Positions 1 through 8,278 of a stretch of DNA of 22,691 bases are shown piece by piece. The position numbers were made by a program, and so were the translations under genes. Numbering within the stretch: the stretch's first letter is position 1; the number at the start of each line of letters is the position of its first letter. The notes beneath the pieces were generated by a model. The model did no database searches. It saw only the letters and a list, made by a program, of their open reading frames with translations, and had not been told where the DNA came from. This DNA is from Planctomycetota bacterium (GTDB lineage: Bacteria > Planctomycetota > Planctomycetia > Pirellulales > Pirellulaceae): the NCBI GenBank assembly GCA_026692885.1, contig JAPLNJ010000906.1, positions 1 to 22,691 on the forward strand, in the 5' to 3' direction.

Positions 1-601
1 GTTCTTGACGTGGTTCAACCCCGGTTCGGGGACGGGCTACGTGTTCGCAGTGACCAATTTGGCGGCTGTCGTGCTGCTGGCTGCGGTCGTGGGGGCGGTC
101 GCTCAGGAGCTGAACTACGCTGGGGCACCGCGCGGCATTGAGGGGCTCGTGTTTGGCGTCGTGCTGTGGGGGTATGTCACGGCCTACCTGGGCCTGGGGC
201 GGCTGTGCATCCTGCTGTTCCGCCGCTACCTGGTCTTCGGCCTGTTGTTACCGCTGCTGGTGCACGTCTTGCTGGTGCTGGCCGGAGCGGCCATCCCGAC
301 GTTTCTACAAGCGTGGTGGTTTGGCCTCAACAGTTTCAACGACTACAGCGCGCTCCAAGTGACCAACTGGTTCTGGACTCTGGGCTTCGCCGCTGACGGC
401 AAACTCCTGGGGACGCCGCTGGTGCCGTTGATGGTGACCCTGTCCGCGCTGGCGATGCTCCTGGTCAACCTGCTTCTGGCCCGTCGAGAAGTCGAGCAAG
501 TGCGTCAGCAGACGCCGGAACGCGTGTGGCAGGACGAAGTGGAACGGCGTCCCGAACTGGCGATCGCGGAGAAGCAGCCGGTCAGCCCCTTTGAGGATTA
601 G
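1..601 (+). CDS. C-terminal part of a multi-pass membrane protein (5' end outside window)
   Basis: The reading frame is open at the left edge and ends with TAG at 599-601, so the true start lies upstream; the TTG at 5 is not a convincing start. The visible ~200 residues contain about four hydrophobic segments, roughly residues 15-37, 45-66, 72-98 and 138-160, then a charged cytoplasmic-looking tail rich in Glu, Arg and Gln that ends in SPFED. The layout (hydrophobic helices, a loop with aromatic residues, then a soluble tail) would fit the last part of an ABC-2 type permease or another integral membrane protein. No diagnostic motif is visible, so function is unassigned. It is transcribed towards the palindromic element at 621-742, which could act on its 3' end. 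Confidence 0.7.
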   Translation, partial: FLTWFNPGSGTGYVFAVTNLAAVVLLAAVVGAVAQELNYAGAPRGIEGLVFGVVLWGYVTAYLGLGRLCILLFRRYLVFGLLLPLLVHVLLVLAGAAIPTFLQAWWFGLNSFNDYSALQVTNWFWTLGFAADGKLLGTPLVPLMVTLSALAMLLVNLLLARREVEQVRQQTPERVWQDEVERRPELAIAEKQPVSPFED

Positions 602-620
602 AAACCGGCGACACAGCCAG

Positions 621-742
621 GGACCGGCGCATGAATAACTGTCGGGTTTTCAAAGTAGTCATCACGCTCCGCGTGATGACATGTCGTCACGGCGGAGCGT
701 GACGACTACTATACTTGCGGCACTTATTGATGCGCCGGTCCT
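621..742. repeat. 122-bp MITE-like palindromic element
   Basis: The ends are near-perfect inverted repeats: GGACCGGCGCATGAATAA at 621-638 pairs with TTATTGATGCGCCGGTCC at 724-741 (17 of 18). A second pair of arms is nested inside: GTAGTCATCACGCTCCG at 655-671 against CGGAGCGTGACGACTAC at 693-709 (16 of 17), and the inner arms carry small hairpins of their own (ATCACG...GCGTGAT at 661-677). No coding capacity fits it; an apparent reading frame starting at 681 is only a spurious extension of the antitoxin gene. The right half (696-742) recurs at 19598-19644 with one mismatch, so this is a dispersed element. No clear target-site duplication is seen. Confidence 0.8.
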
Positions 743-790
743 AGGGTGCGTTCCAGTTGTCGCGAGCCGGAGTGGTGCCATGAGCCGATG

Positions 791-820
791 TGGACACGGG
801 CCCTGGGTGGACCATATAGT
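791..820 (+). promoter_or_regulatory. Candidate sigma70-type promoter of the antitoxin gene
   Basis: TGGACA at 791-796 and TATAGT at 815-820 each match the sigma70 consensus hexamers at five of six positions and are separated by 18 bp. The predicted transcription start near 827 lies just before an AGGAG ribosome-binding site (836-840). Prediction by eye only. Confidence 0.45.
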
Positions 821-848
821 GGGAACTGTGCCACCAGGAGCAACCAGC

Positions 849-1097
849 ATGACCGTTCAGACCCTCCAGATCGAGGCCGAGACTCACGCTAAGCTACAGG
901 AGCTGGCAACGCAGGCCGGTCTTCCCGTGCGTGTGGCCCTGGAAGAGGCGATTGAAGCTTATCGTCGCCAGCGTTTTCTACTGGCGGCGAACGTAGCGTA
1001 CGCGAGACTACGCGATGATCCGGTGGCCTGGGCGCAGGAACAAGCCGAACGGGGAGAATGGGACGCGACTCTAGCTGACGGCTTGCAGGATGAATGA
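849..1097 (+). CDS. Antitoxin of a type II (MazEF/PemIK-like) toxin-antitoxin pair
   Basis: This is an 82-residue acidic protein starting MTVQTLQIEAETHAKLQELA. The ATG at 849 is chosen because AGGAG (836-840) lies 8 nt upstream and a promoter-like pair of hexamers precedes it; the frame is open further upstream only through the palindromic element. The N-terminal strand followed by two helices (ETHAKLQELATQAGLPVRVALEEAIEAYRRQRFL) resembles ribbon-helix-helix DNA-binding antitoxins. The C-terminal stretch DDPVAWAQEQAERGEWDATLADGLQDE resembles the acidic, flexible toxin-neutralising tail of small antitoxins that precede MazF/PemK toxins. Its stop codon overlaps an ATG at 1090, the usual TA arrangement, but the toxin frame is cut after nine codons. 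It is therefore probably an orphan antitoxin, able to bind its operator or neutralise a toxin encoded elsewhere. The family call is from sequence resemblance only. Confidence 0.7.
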   Translation: MTVQTLQIEAETHAKLQELATQAGLPVRVALEEAIEAYRRQRFLLAANVAYARLRDDPVAWAQEQAERGEWDATLADGLQDE

Positions 1098-1119
1098 CGA
1101 TTATCAGCCAATACGATGA
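1090..1119 (+). pseudogene. Stump of a toxin gene (first nine codons only)
   Basis: An ATG at 1090-1092 overlaps the antitoxin stop (ATGAATGA), as toxin genes of this class usually do. It encodes MNDDYQPIR and then hits TGA at 1117-1119. A MazF/PemK toxin would normally continue with a GEIW-like strand of about 100 residues. No such continuation is seen in any frame before the palindrome at 1177 or the phosphoesterase gene on the other strand. I infer that the rest of the toxin was deleted or replaced. Confidence 0.5.
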
Positions 1120-1176
1120 GCCAAGTTGCGGACCGACTGCGTATCCTTTTGGAATTCTGAATTTACATTCCGTCCC

Positions 1177-1197
1177 GGACGGATTTCAAATCCGTCC
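1177..1197. repeat. Perfect 21-bp palindrome
   Basis: GGACGGATTT and AAATCCGTCC form perfect 10-bp arms around a single C. It lies just beyond the toxin stump and 27 bp from the 3' end of the phosphoesterase gene on the minus strand, where its hairpin transcript could help end transcription. It has no T-run. It may belong to a dispersed palindromic family. Confidence 0.6.
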
Positions 1198-1224
1198 TAC
1201 AGGTCGTCTTCCTCCTGCGGGCAG

Positions 1225-1593
1225 TCATTCTGCGGAGACGGAGAACTGCCAGCGTTCGCTTTCCGCAGACTCGCGGGTCAGCGTTGCGATTCCACCAAGA
1301 CGGCGTCCGATCAACTCGACGACCACCTCGTGCTCGGTGACCTGCTGCCACTGAAACATACCCGCATCCCACTGGCTGACATCGCCCCGATTGTCGGAAA
1401 CGGGCCCTTCGTAGTCCAGATACGCCAGCCGATGATTCGGCAGCGATTCCGCAGCGATCGTCCGTCCCGCCTGCGGTTCCTCGGCCAACGCCCATGCTCG
1501 CAGCTGCGGCCCGGTTTCCAGTAAGAAGTCCCAATGCAGCGGGCGCGGGTATCCGGGCGGCGTATCGTGACGCAGGATGACGTAACGCGCCAT
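1225..1593 (-). CDS. Standalone LigD-type 3'-phosphoesterase domain protein
   Basis: The 122-residue product is close to the size of the isolated phosphoesterase (PE) module of bacterial DNA ligase D, a Mn-dependent enzyme that trims 3' phosphates and ribonucleotides at DNA ends during non-homologous end joining. The conserved block is visible: His9-Asp10, then LHWDFLLE at 19-26, Trp34, and NHRLAYLDYEG at 53-63 followed by a Trp-Asp-Ala-Gly-Met-Phe segment. By comparison with the Pseudomonas enzyme as I remember it, His9, His20, Asp22, His54 and Tyr58 line up with active-site residues, but the catalytic Arg (second R of HYDLRLE) is Leu24 here. The gene starts 2 bp after the stop of the DUF11 lipoprotein gene on the same strand and is probably co-transcribed with it. 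No ligase, polymerase or Ku gene is nearby. Small orphan PE proteins may have roles outside end joining. Confidence 0.75.
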   Translation of the reverse strand: MARYVILRHDTPPGYPRPLHWDFLLETGPQLRAWALAEEPQAGRTIAAESLPNHRLAYLDYEGPVSDNRGDVSQWDAGMFQWQQVTEHEVVVELIGRRLGGIATLTRESAESERWQFSVSAE

Positions 1594-1595
1594 GC

Positions 1596-4202
1596 TTATC
1601 CCGAGATGTTCACGGTCGTGTCTTTCGAAGCTTCGATCGCCTGGGGCGACCGGAAGCTATCGACGCGGACCTTCAGGGTATGCTTGCCGATCCGCACGCC
1701 ACGCGCCTCGACATAGAACGCTTTCAGCGTCTCGCCCGCTCGCAGTTCCGCGATCTCCGCCACCTCAATGGTTCGTCCATCGGGACTCTGGCCCCGTGCA
1801 CCGACCGGGCCGTTGAGCTTGACGAACTCCATGCCGGGCGGGAGTGTGATCGTCAGCCGGACGTTCTTGTCGGACACGTTCCGAGCGTTCTCGATCACGA
1901 TGATGTAAGTGGTCGTTTCGTTGACCGCAATCGGATTCTTGCGATCGGCGACCTGTACCTTCAGGTCACCGACAATTTGCTCCGGCGGCGCCTCCGGCGC
2001 GTTGGCAGGTCCGGGCTGCGTACCGAGGTTCTCCCGGACCGGCGGCCTATCGGCGGGCAGCACCTGCAGATTCTTCTGTTGCTGGGCACGGGCGCCTTCG
2101 ACCGTTCCAACCGAGACTCGGCACCACGCCGCATTCGATGGCTGCAGGCACTTGTACCGAACCTCGCGTGACAACCGTTCTCCCGGCGGCAGCTGGTCCA
2201 CGTTCCAGACCAATTCGCCACGTGACAGCGACGGCACATCGAAGCCGGGTGTGGCATCGGCGGGATACAGGCTCGGCTCGTACGTATTGACGATTCGCAG
2301 CCGAGTCAACGGCAGGTTGCTGGTGTTGGTGATCTGGATCGTGCAGATCGCGAATTCGTTGACCCGTGCCCGATCCGGTCCGCCGATGACGACATTCAGT
2401 GCGGTCTGCATGTCCGCTGGCGACAACACCGGGGCGGCGGTCACCTCCACGCAAACCGTGGTGGTCCCCGTGTGGCCACCGTCCGCGACCGCCTCCATGA
2501 TGTGACACAACCGTCCCGGTTGTCTCACGACCAATTCGACCGCAATCCGGCGCGACGTGCCCGGCGCCAGCGGTTCCCCCAACGCCTTCTCGATCACGTT
2601 GCTGCGTTCTGTCGGATGCTCCAGACCCGCCGGGAGCCGGTCCCGGATGACGATGTTGTTGAGCGGTTCGAGTCCCGTGTTCCCGATTTCCAACTCGAAC
2701 GTAACCCGCTGCCCAACTTGCGCTGAATTCGGACCGGTCATCTTGAGCGTCAGGCCCGACGAAAACACGCGGGTCTCGACATAGGTCTCGGCCGCCATCG
2801 GCCGGCCCTGCAGTTGATCAGCACTTTCGATCTTCATCGCGAACCGCACCGTGGCATTGCGTTCCGGCCGACACAGGATCTGGATCGTCCGCACCGAATT
2901 CGGCGGCAAGTCGTTCAATTCCCACGTCAGCAGGTTGCCCACGACCTTCGCGGGCGGATTGCTCTGCAGGAACGTCATGTTGGGCGGGACCGAGGTGCTG
3001 GCCACGACCCGGTGCGCCACAATGTCACCGGCATTCGAGACATCCGCGCGATAGGTGATCGTCGAGCCGACACCGGCCGAGGCTGGTCCCGTCAGGGTCA
3101 CTTTGGGGTCCGGCGCACTCCACGTCACTGAGGTCCAGCCCTGTCCGACCACCATGGCCGGAGCCTCGTCATCGGCCTTCGAGGGGCGGATGATCTTCAC
3201 CACGACCTGCGCGGTGATGCTCTTCTGGGCCGGCACCAGATTGACGCGTGCCGCTCCGTTGACGTCCGTCGTAATATCGACGGCCGTTTGATTGTTCGGC
3301 GCGAACGCGGTGCCGCTGCCCGTGATTTCATATCGCACAACCCAATCGGCCAGCGGCTTGCCAGATCGCCGCCGCAAGGTGGTCGTCAGAACTTGCGGTT
3401 GTCCGGCTTGCACAATTGTCTGCCCGGGTAACGTCCACTCCACGTCAACCCAGTAGATGGTCGCTGTCTGCCGCCGTTGATCCCAGTTGGCTGCGTCCGG
3501 CGCCAGGACCGTGACGTGGGTCGTACCTTCCGTGGCCGACGTCACACTGACCCAACTCTGTCCGCGCTGCAACGGCACGTCATCGATCGTCTGCGGAGTG
3601 CCGCGTGTCAGCACCTGCGGGTTCGACAGCGTGCGGGTGATCGCGTAGGAACCGCTGCGTTTCTCGGCGGGCCGACTGCGGACGAACTTCAGGCAGTCAC
3701 GTTCCTCGTCCGTCGCCATGATCTGACCCACGCTGTCCGGCGCGACCATCCATTCCACCGCCTGCTTCGGAGTCAACTGGTTGCGTTCGTCGCAGTAACC
3801 GGTCACCAGCACCACTTCGCTGCCGATAGGGGCCATCACCACGGCCGGAGTCAGGACGAGACGTCCCTGACGCTCGGCTGGGCCAGGCAACGTGCCGCTG
3901 GCCAGCGGCGGAGCGGTCGGAACGGCACATGTCGGCCCAGCGACTGCGGGCGGCAGTGTGACCAGCGGTGGCCCCGCGGGTGGGCAGGGGGGGGGCACCG
4001 GCGGCTCGGTAAACGCCGGGGCGGGCAAGCAGGGAGCCGCTGTGGGCGGCACGAACGTGGTGTAATTGCCCTGCGGCAGGAACAGGCACTTCCCCGTCGG
4101 GTCGATCGCCGGCACCTTGATTGTCGAGCACCCGTCGGCCAGCAGCGCACAGACCGCCACCAATCCCTGCAGGGTGCCGACAAGTTTGTGTCCTGGCGTC
4201 AT
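1596..4202 (-). CDS. DUF11-repeat surface lipoprotein
   Basis: The start at 4202 gives [20 protein letters not shown] followed by LADGC, a lipoprotein signal with Cys25 as acylation site; a longer open frame to 4301 lacks any signal logic. The mature 844 residues begin with a Cys/Pro-rich linker (about 37-110). Next comes a region with an Ig-like (Big_1-like) fold signature around 255-340 ([20 protein letters not shown], then [13 protein letters not shown]). Four DUF11/CARDB-like beta-sandwich repeats follow at about 366-460, 485-588, 603-715 and 746-866, each with a G-P-x-x-A/V-x-V-G-x-x-x-T-Y/F start and an LPxG or LPPGxR turn. Such proteins are cell-surface or envelope structural components; no enzyme motif is seen. 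It is the first gene of a two-gene operon with the phosphoesterase. A run of nine C residues (coding strand) lies in the Pro-rich linker. Confidence 0.85.
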   Translation of the reverse strand: MTPGHKLVGTLQGLVAVCALLADGCSTIKVPAIDPTGKCLFLPQGNYTTFVPPTAAPCLPAPAFTEPPVPPPCPPAGPPLVTLPPAVAGPTCAVPTAPPLASGTLPGPAERQGRLVLTPAVVMAPIGSEVVLVTGYCDERNQLTPKQAVEWMVAPDSVGQIMATDEERDCLKFVRSRPAEKRSGSYAITRTLSNPQVLTRGTPQTIDDVPLQRGQSWVSVTSATEGTTHVTVLAPDAANWDQRRQTATIYWVDVEWTLPGQTIVQAGQPQVLTTTLRRRSGKPLADWVVRYEITGSGTAFAPNNQTAVDITTDVNGAARVNLVPAQKSITAQVVVKIIRPSKADDEAPAMVVGQGWTSVTWSAPDPKVTLTGPASAGVGSTITYRADVSNAGDIVAHRVVASTSVPPNMTFLQSNPPAKVVGNLLTWELNDLPPNSVRTIQILCRPERNATVRFAMKIESADQLQGRPMAAETYVETRVFSSGLTLKMTGPNSAQVGQRVTFELEIGNTGLEPLNNIVIRDRLPAGLEHPTERSNVIEKALGEPLAPGTSRRIAVELVVRQPGRLCHIMEAVADGGHTGTTTVCVEVTAAPVLSPADMQTALNVVIGGPDRARVNEFAICTIQITNTSNLPLTRLRIVNTYEPSLYPADATPGFDVPSLSRGELVWNVDQLPPGERLSREVRYKCLQPSNAAWCRVSVGTVEGARAQQQKNLQVLPADRPPVRENLGTQPGPANAPEAPPEQIVGDLKVQVADRKNPIAVNETTTYIIVIENARNVSDKNVRLTITLPPGMEFVKLNGPVGARGQSPDGRTIEVAEIAELRAGETLKAFYVEARGVRIGKHTLKVRVDSFRSPQAIEASKDTTVNISG

Positions 4203-4463
4203 GGTCGACCACTTATCCAATTGTCCAACGCGAATCGAGCAGCTGCTTCTCTTGGGCAAGCGTACCATGCGTTTTGGGAACATGTGGTTTTTCGGCAACA
4301 TCCGCCGTTGCCGTTCGACACCCAGAAACTAGCGACCGTAGCGTCTTTTCTGCCTGTGACTGCTCTGCCGGATGTTGCCCGCCCGTTAGCGAAGTGCGGC
4401 GATTGTGGTATGCTTCTTCAATTACGCTCACCCGATGCAGATTCCAAACTCAAGGAAGCCTCC
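4203..4463. other. Divergent intergenic region between the DUF11 lipoprotein and cyclophilin genes
   Basis: These 261 bp should hold the promoters of both flanking genes. A TATGCT hexamer at 4409-4414 is a weak -10 candidate for the cyclophilin gene. No convincing -35, operator or riboswitch is visible. Reading frames crossing it are extensions of the neighbours without start-site support. Confidence 0.4.
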
Positions 4464-4955
4464 ATGAAAGTAGCCTCGATCAAGACGAACAAGGGAACGA
4501 TCCGGCTCCAACTGCACGCCGACAAGACGCCCAAGACGGTGGCGAATTTCGAGAAACTGGTCAACCAGGGTTTCTACAACGGCTTGAAGTTCCACCGCGT
4601 GATTGCCGACTTCATGATTCAGACTGGCTGCCCCGAGGGTACCGGCCGCGGCGGGCCCGGCTACCGATTCAATGATGAATTCCATCCGAGCCTGAAGCAC
4701 GACGGACCGGGCGTTCTGTCGATGGCCAACGCCGGCCCCAACACGAACGGCTCCCAGTTCTTCATCACGCACGTTGCCACGCCGCATCTGAACGGCAAGC
4801 ATTCCGTTTTCGGCCGCGTGATCGAAGGCCAAGACGTCGTCAATGCCATTCGTCAAGGCGACATCATGGAGACGGTGACGATCACCGATGACGGCGGCGA
4901 CGCTGCGGCGGAATCCCCGCAAACGGAGCCCAAGAAGAAACTCGGCATCTTCTAG
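4464..4955 (+). CDS. Cyclophilin-type peptidyl-prolyl cis-trans isomerase
   Basis: This 163-residue single-domain cyclophilin speeds cis-trans isomerisation of Xaa-Pro bonds. It has no signal peptide, so it acts in the cytoplasm. The ATG at 4464 is preceded by AAGGAAG (4452-4458); the much longer open frame upstream is antisense to the lipoprotein gene and is rejected. Active-site elements are intact: FHRVI with Arg45, Phe50 and Gln53 in [25 protein letters not shown] (Ala88, Asn89, Gln98, Phe100), and [11 protein letters not shown] with Leu109 and His113. The residue equal to human CypA Trp121 is His108, usual for bacterial cyclophilins and predictive of weak cyclosporin binding. The C-terminus adds a short polar tail ([17 protein letters not shown]). 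It precedes the efflux operon in the same direction, but the 104-bp gap makes co-transcription uncertain. Confidence 0.93.
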   Translation: MKVASIKTNKGTIRLQLHADKTPKTVANFEKLVNQGFYNGLKFHRVIADFMIQTGCPEGTGRGGPGYRFNDEFHPSLKHDGPGVLSMANAGPNTNGSQFFITHVATPHLNGKHSVFGRVIEGQDVVNAIRQGDIMETVTITDDGGDAAAESPQTEPKKKLGIF

Positions 4956-5059
4956 GCTCCGCCGTACTGCGTCAGCGGGCGGGTTCGCAAGGGGTCGATA
5001 CCCGTCGGGGACAGTTGATCGACTTTTCCTCTGGACTCCGGGCTTACATCCCGTCGCCT

Positions 5060-8000
5060 ATGACCCCGTCATCTGCCGCCCTCGAGACCGTTGATTCCGC
5101 CCCGCGCGAAGCGTTTGTCTTGCGGCACCGCAAGGCCATTTTGTTCCTCACGGCGGCGTTGTGCCTGGCCGGCGCCTACTCCGCCTACGTGATGCCGGCC
5201 TCGGTCTTCCCGCAGACCGATTTTCCTCGGGTGGTGATCCTGATCGACAACGGCGTCATGCCGGCTGACGAAATGATGGCCACCATTACCCGGCCGGTCG
5301 AAGAGGCCATGAAGAACATTCCGGGCACCGCCAACATCCGCTCGACCACCGGCCGCGGCTCGGCGGCGGTGAACGTGTTCTTCGATTGGTCGACCGACAT
5401 GGTGCAAGCCGAATTGTACGTACTGGGCCGTCTGGCCCAGATTCGGGGCACACTGCCGACGACCGCCGAATTCGCCGTGCAGCGGCTCACCTTCTCGGCC
5501 TTTCCCATCATCGGCATCAGTCTCACAAGTAAGACGCGGAACATCACCGAACTCTGGGAGACCGCGCGCTACGATCTCAATCCGCGCTTCCTGCGAATCC
5601 AGGGCGTGGCCCGCGTGAACCTCGTGGGCGGCCGGGTGCCCGAGTATCACGTGGTCGTGGACCCGGCAAGACTGGAGTCCTATCGTCTCACGCTGGATCA
5701 AGTCTCGAAGGCTTTGGCGGAGACGAACCAGTTCACCTCGGCCGGTATGCACGAAGAGAACCGACAACTCTACCTGGTCGTGGTGGATACCCGCCTACGG
5801 AACCCGAGCGAAATCGAAAACGTGGTCGTCGCCTGGTCCGGCCAGTCCCCGATCCAAGTCCGAGACATCGCCAGCGTGCGCCGCGGCTGCGCCCCGCAGT
5901 TCAACATCGTGACCGCCGATGGGACCGAAGCGGTGCTGCTGAACGTCTACGGCCAGCCCAACAGTAATACCGTTTCAATTGCCGAAGCGCTGCAAGAGGA
6001 ACTGAAACGCATCCGCCGGGAACTACCTCCGGATATCAAGCTGGCTTTCTTCTACGATCAATCGCTGTTTGTGCAGGAGGGTGTGCGCAGTGTCTGGGAG
6101 TGTATCCTGATTGGGCTCGTGCTCTCGGTCCTGGTGCACTACTTGTTCTTACGGAGCCTGGCGGGTGCCTTGGTCGTCGGCGTGGGGATTCCGGTGACGG
6201 TCCTCGTGACGCTGGTGGTAATGCGCAGCTTCCATACGAGCTTCAACCTGATGACGCTGGGCGGGATTGCCGCCGCGATCGGCATGGTGATCGACGACGC
6301 GATCGTGGTTGTCGAGGCGATCCACGCCAAGCTGCAGGCGGGCCAGGCACCGGCCGCTGCCATCCGCTTGGTGCTGCGAGAAGTGGGCCCCGCCCTGGTG
6401 GGTAGCACGCTCACTCCGGTGGTGGTGTTTGTCCCCTTGGCCTTCCTGGACGGTGTCACCGGGGTCTTCTTCCGAGCCCTGGCGCTGACCATGGTTTCGG
6501 CCCTGCTGACCTCGCTGGTGGTGGCAGTCACCTTCACGCCGGCTTTGGCCGAACTCGTGATGCGTCACCGGGGCGGGCCCGTGCAGAACGAATTGGCGCA
6601 GGGCGGGCCGGTGCTGCGGCGGGTCGTCGCCGCGTACGAGTGGCTGGTGCGCCGGGCCTTGCGTCACCCGTGGCTCACGCTGGTCGGTACGGCGCTGGTC
6701 GGCGTGGCGGGCGTCCTACTCTATGATCGGCTGGAAACCGACTTTCTCCCCAAGCTGGAAGAGGGGGCCTTCGTGCTCGACTACTATTCCCGTCCCGGCA
6801 CCAGCCTTTCGGAGACGGACCGGATGCTTCGGCACGTCGAGCAGATCCTGCTCGCCACGCCCGAGGTCGAGAGCTTCTCGCGGCGGACGGGCGCGCGTTT
6901 GGCCCTGGCGATCGCCGAGCCGAATACCGGCGATTTCCTGGTCAAGCTGCGACCGCATCGCCAGCGGTCGACAGAAGAAGTGATCGACGACTTGCGGGAG
7001 ACGATCCATGACGCGGAGCCTGCCTTGCACACGGAGTTTCCTGGCGTACTCAGCGATTTGATCGGTGACCTGACTTGGTCGCCCAAGCCGTGCGAGATCA
7101 AGCTCTTCTCGAACGACACGCAGCTGCTTAAGGCGAAGGCGGCGGAGATTGCGGAGACCATCGAGCAGCTGCCCGGCGTGGTGGATGTCGAGCCGGGTCT
7201 GGTGGTGGCCGGGCCGTCGCTGCGGTTCGCGGTTCATCCCGAGGCCGCGGCCCGCATGGGACTCACGCCCGCGGACATCGGCCACACCGTGCAACTCAAC
7301 CTCCTGGGCAATGTCTCGTCGTATCTGCTCCAGGGCGACCGCACGGTGGGCATCCGGGTCCTCTCGGCTGCGGAAACGCACGACCGGGAACTGCGCATCC
7401 GCGAAACGCCGATTCGCTCGCAGTCGGGCAGTGTGGTGACGCTCAACGATGTCGCCGAAGTCCAATACCAGCCGGGCATGCTGGAGCTGCACCGCGAGGA
7501 CTTGCGACAGCTGGTGGCCGTCTCGGCACGGTTTGCGGGACTGGACCTGGGCACCGGCATCCGCAGCATCAAGTCGCAATTGAGCAAGACGCTCCAGTTG
7601 CCATCCTGGGCCACCCTGGAGTTTGGTGGGCTCTATCAACAGCAGCAGGAATCGTTCAAGAACCTGACTTTCGTGCTGTTGATGGCAATCTTCCTGGTGT
7701 ACGCCGTGCTGTTGATCGAATTCCGCTCGATCATCCAGCCTTTGGCGATCATCCTGGGAGCCGTGCTGGCCCTGTTTGGCGTGGTCGGCGCCTTGGCTGT
7801 GACGGGAACCTCGCTGAACATTGTCTCGTTCCTGGGGGCCATCATCGGCGTGGGCATCGTCGCCAAGAACGGGATTCTGATGTTGGATTTCGTGGATCAT
7901 CTGCGAGCCCGCGGCTATAGTCTGAGCGAGTCCCTGGTGCAATCCGGGCGACGTCGCCTTCGGCCTGTGCTGATGACCTCGTTGGCAACCTTCATCGGGC

Positions 8001-8275
8001 TGCTGCCGTTGGCCTACGGCGTGGGCGCGGGAGCCGACATGCTCCGCCCCTTGGCCATCGCGATCATTGGAGCACTGGTCATCTCGCTCCTGCTCTCGTT
8101 GCTGGTTACGCCTGTGTGCTACTACGTGCTGACGCGGCTGTTGCACGCGGAGAACCAGCCCGCTGTCGCGCCGCCCAAGATCCACTGGACTCGCAGCTTC
8201 TTTCGCCGCGTCCTTAGAAGCGGTTCGAGACCAGCCCCTCCAGCCCCATCCACGGAACGAGAATGCACGGAGTAA
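5060..8275 (+). CDS. RND-family efflux pump, inner-membrane transporter (AcrB/HAE-like)
   Basis: The product is about 1071 residues, the normal length for resistance-nodulation-division pumps, which export drugs or other toxic compounds from the inner membrane and periplasm using the proton gradient. The ATG at 5060 is preferred over a TTG at 5015 because it leaves the usual short cytoplasmic N-terminus before TM1 (KAILFLTAALCLAGAYSAYV). FPQTDFPRV, the porter-domain pattern, and two sets of TM helices are visible. The proton-relay residues are present: the Asp412-Asp413 pair in GMVIDDAIVVVE of TM4 (AcrB Asp407/408) and Lys936 in GVGIVAKNGILMLDF of TM10 (AcrB Lys940). The Asp-Asp pair and this TM4 pattern fit the hydrophobic/amphiphilic (HAE) branch better than heavy-metal CusA pumps. 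The adaptor gene follows after 3 bp. The pump-first gene order is the reverse of the common adaptor-pump order. Confidence 0.93.
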   Translation: MTPSSAALETVDSAPREAFVLRHRKAILFLTAALCLAGAYSAYVMPASVFPQTDFPRVVILIDNGVMPADEMMATITRPVEEAMKNIPGTANIRSTTGRGSAAVNVFFDWSTDMVQAELYVLGRLAQIRGTLPTTAEFAVQRLTFSAFPIIGISLTSKTRNITELWETARYDLNPRFLRIQGVARVNLVGGRVPEYHVVVDPARLESYRLTLDQVSKALAETNQFTSAGMHEENRQLYLVVVDTRLRNPSEIENVVVAWSGQSPIQVRDIASVRRGCAPQFNIVTADGTEAVLLNVYGQPNSNTVSIAEALQEELKRIRRELPPDIKLAFFYDQSLFVQEGVRSVWECILIGLVLSVLVHYLFLRSLAGALVVGVGIPVTVLVTLVVMRSFHTSFNLMTLGGIAAAIGMVIDDAIVVVEAIHAKLQAGQAPAAAIRLVLREVGPALVGSTLTPVVVFVPLAFLDGVTGVFFRALALTMVSALLTSLVVAVTFTPALAELVMRHRGGPVQNELAQGGPVLRRVVAAYEWLVRRALRHPWLTLVGTALVGVAGVLLYDRLETDFLPKLEEGAFVLDYYSRPGTSLSETDRMLRHVEQILLATPEVESFSRRTGARLALAIAEPNTGDFLVKLRPHRQRSTEEVIDDLRETIHDAEPALHTEFPGVLSDLIGDLTWSPKPCEIKLFSNDTQLLKAKAAEIAETIEQLPGVVDVEPGLVVAGPSLRFAVHPEAAARMGLTPADIGHTVQLNLLGNVSSYLLQGDRTVGIRVLSAAETHDRELRIRETPIRSQSGSVVTLNDVAEVQYQPGMLELHREDLRQLVAVSARFAGLDLGTGIRSIKSQLSKTLQLPSWATLEFGGLYQQQQESFKNLTFVLLMAIFLVYAVLLIEFRSIIQPLAIILGAVLALFGVVGALAVTGTSLNIVSFLGAIIGVGIVAKNGILMLDFVDHLRARGYSLSESLVQSGRRRLRPVLMTSLATFIGLLPLAYGVGAGADMLRPLAIAIIGALVISLLLSLLVTPVCYYVLTRLLHAENQPAVAPPKIHWTRSFFRRVLRSGSRPAPPAPSTERECTE

Positions 8276-8278
8276 GCC

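Noticed and set aside
601..742. CRISPR-like repeats
   Set aside because: The repeats are inverted and nested, not regularly spaced direct repeats, and no cas genes are present.
681..848. Extension of the antitoxin frame upstream of ATG 849
   Set aside because: The extension runs through the palindromic element and the promoter; AGGAG and family length support 849.
3477..4463. Long N-terminal extension of the cyclophilin frame
   Set aside because: It is antisense to the DUF11 lipoprotein gene, and the ATG at 4464 has a good ribosome-binding site and the normal cyclophilin N-terminus.
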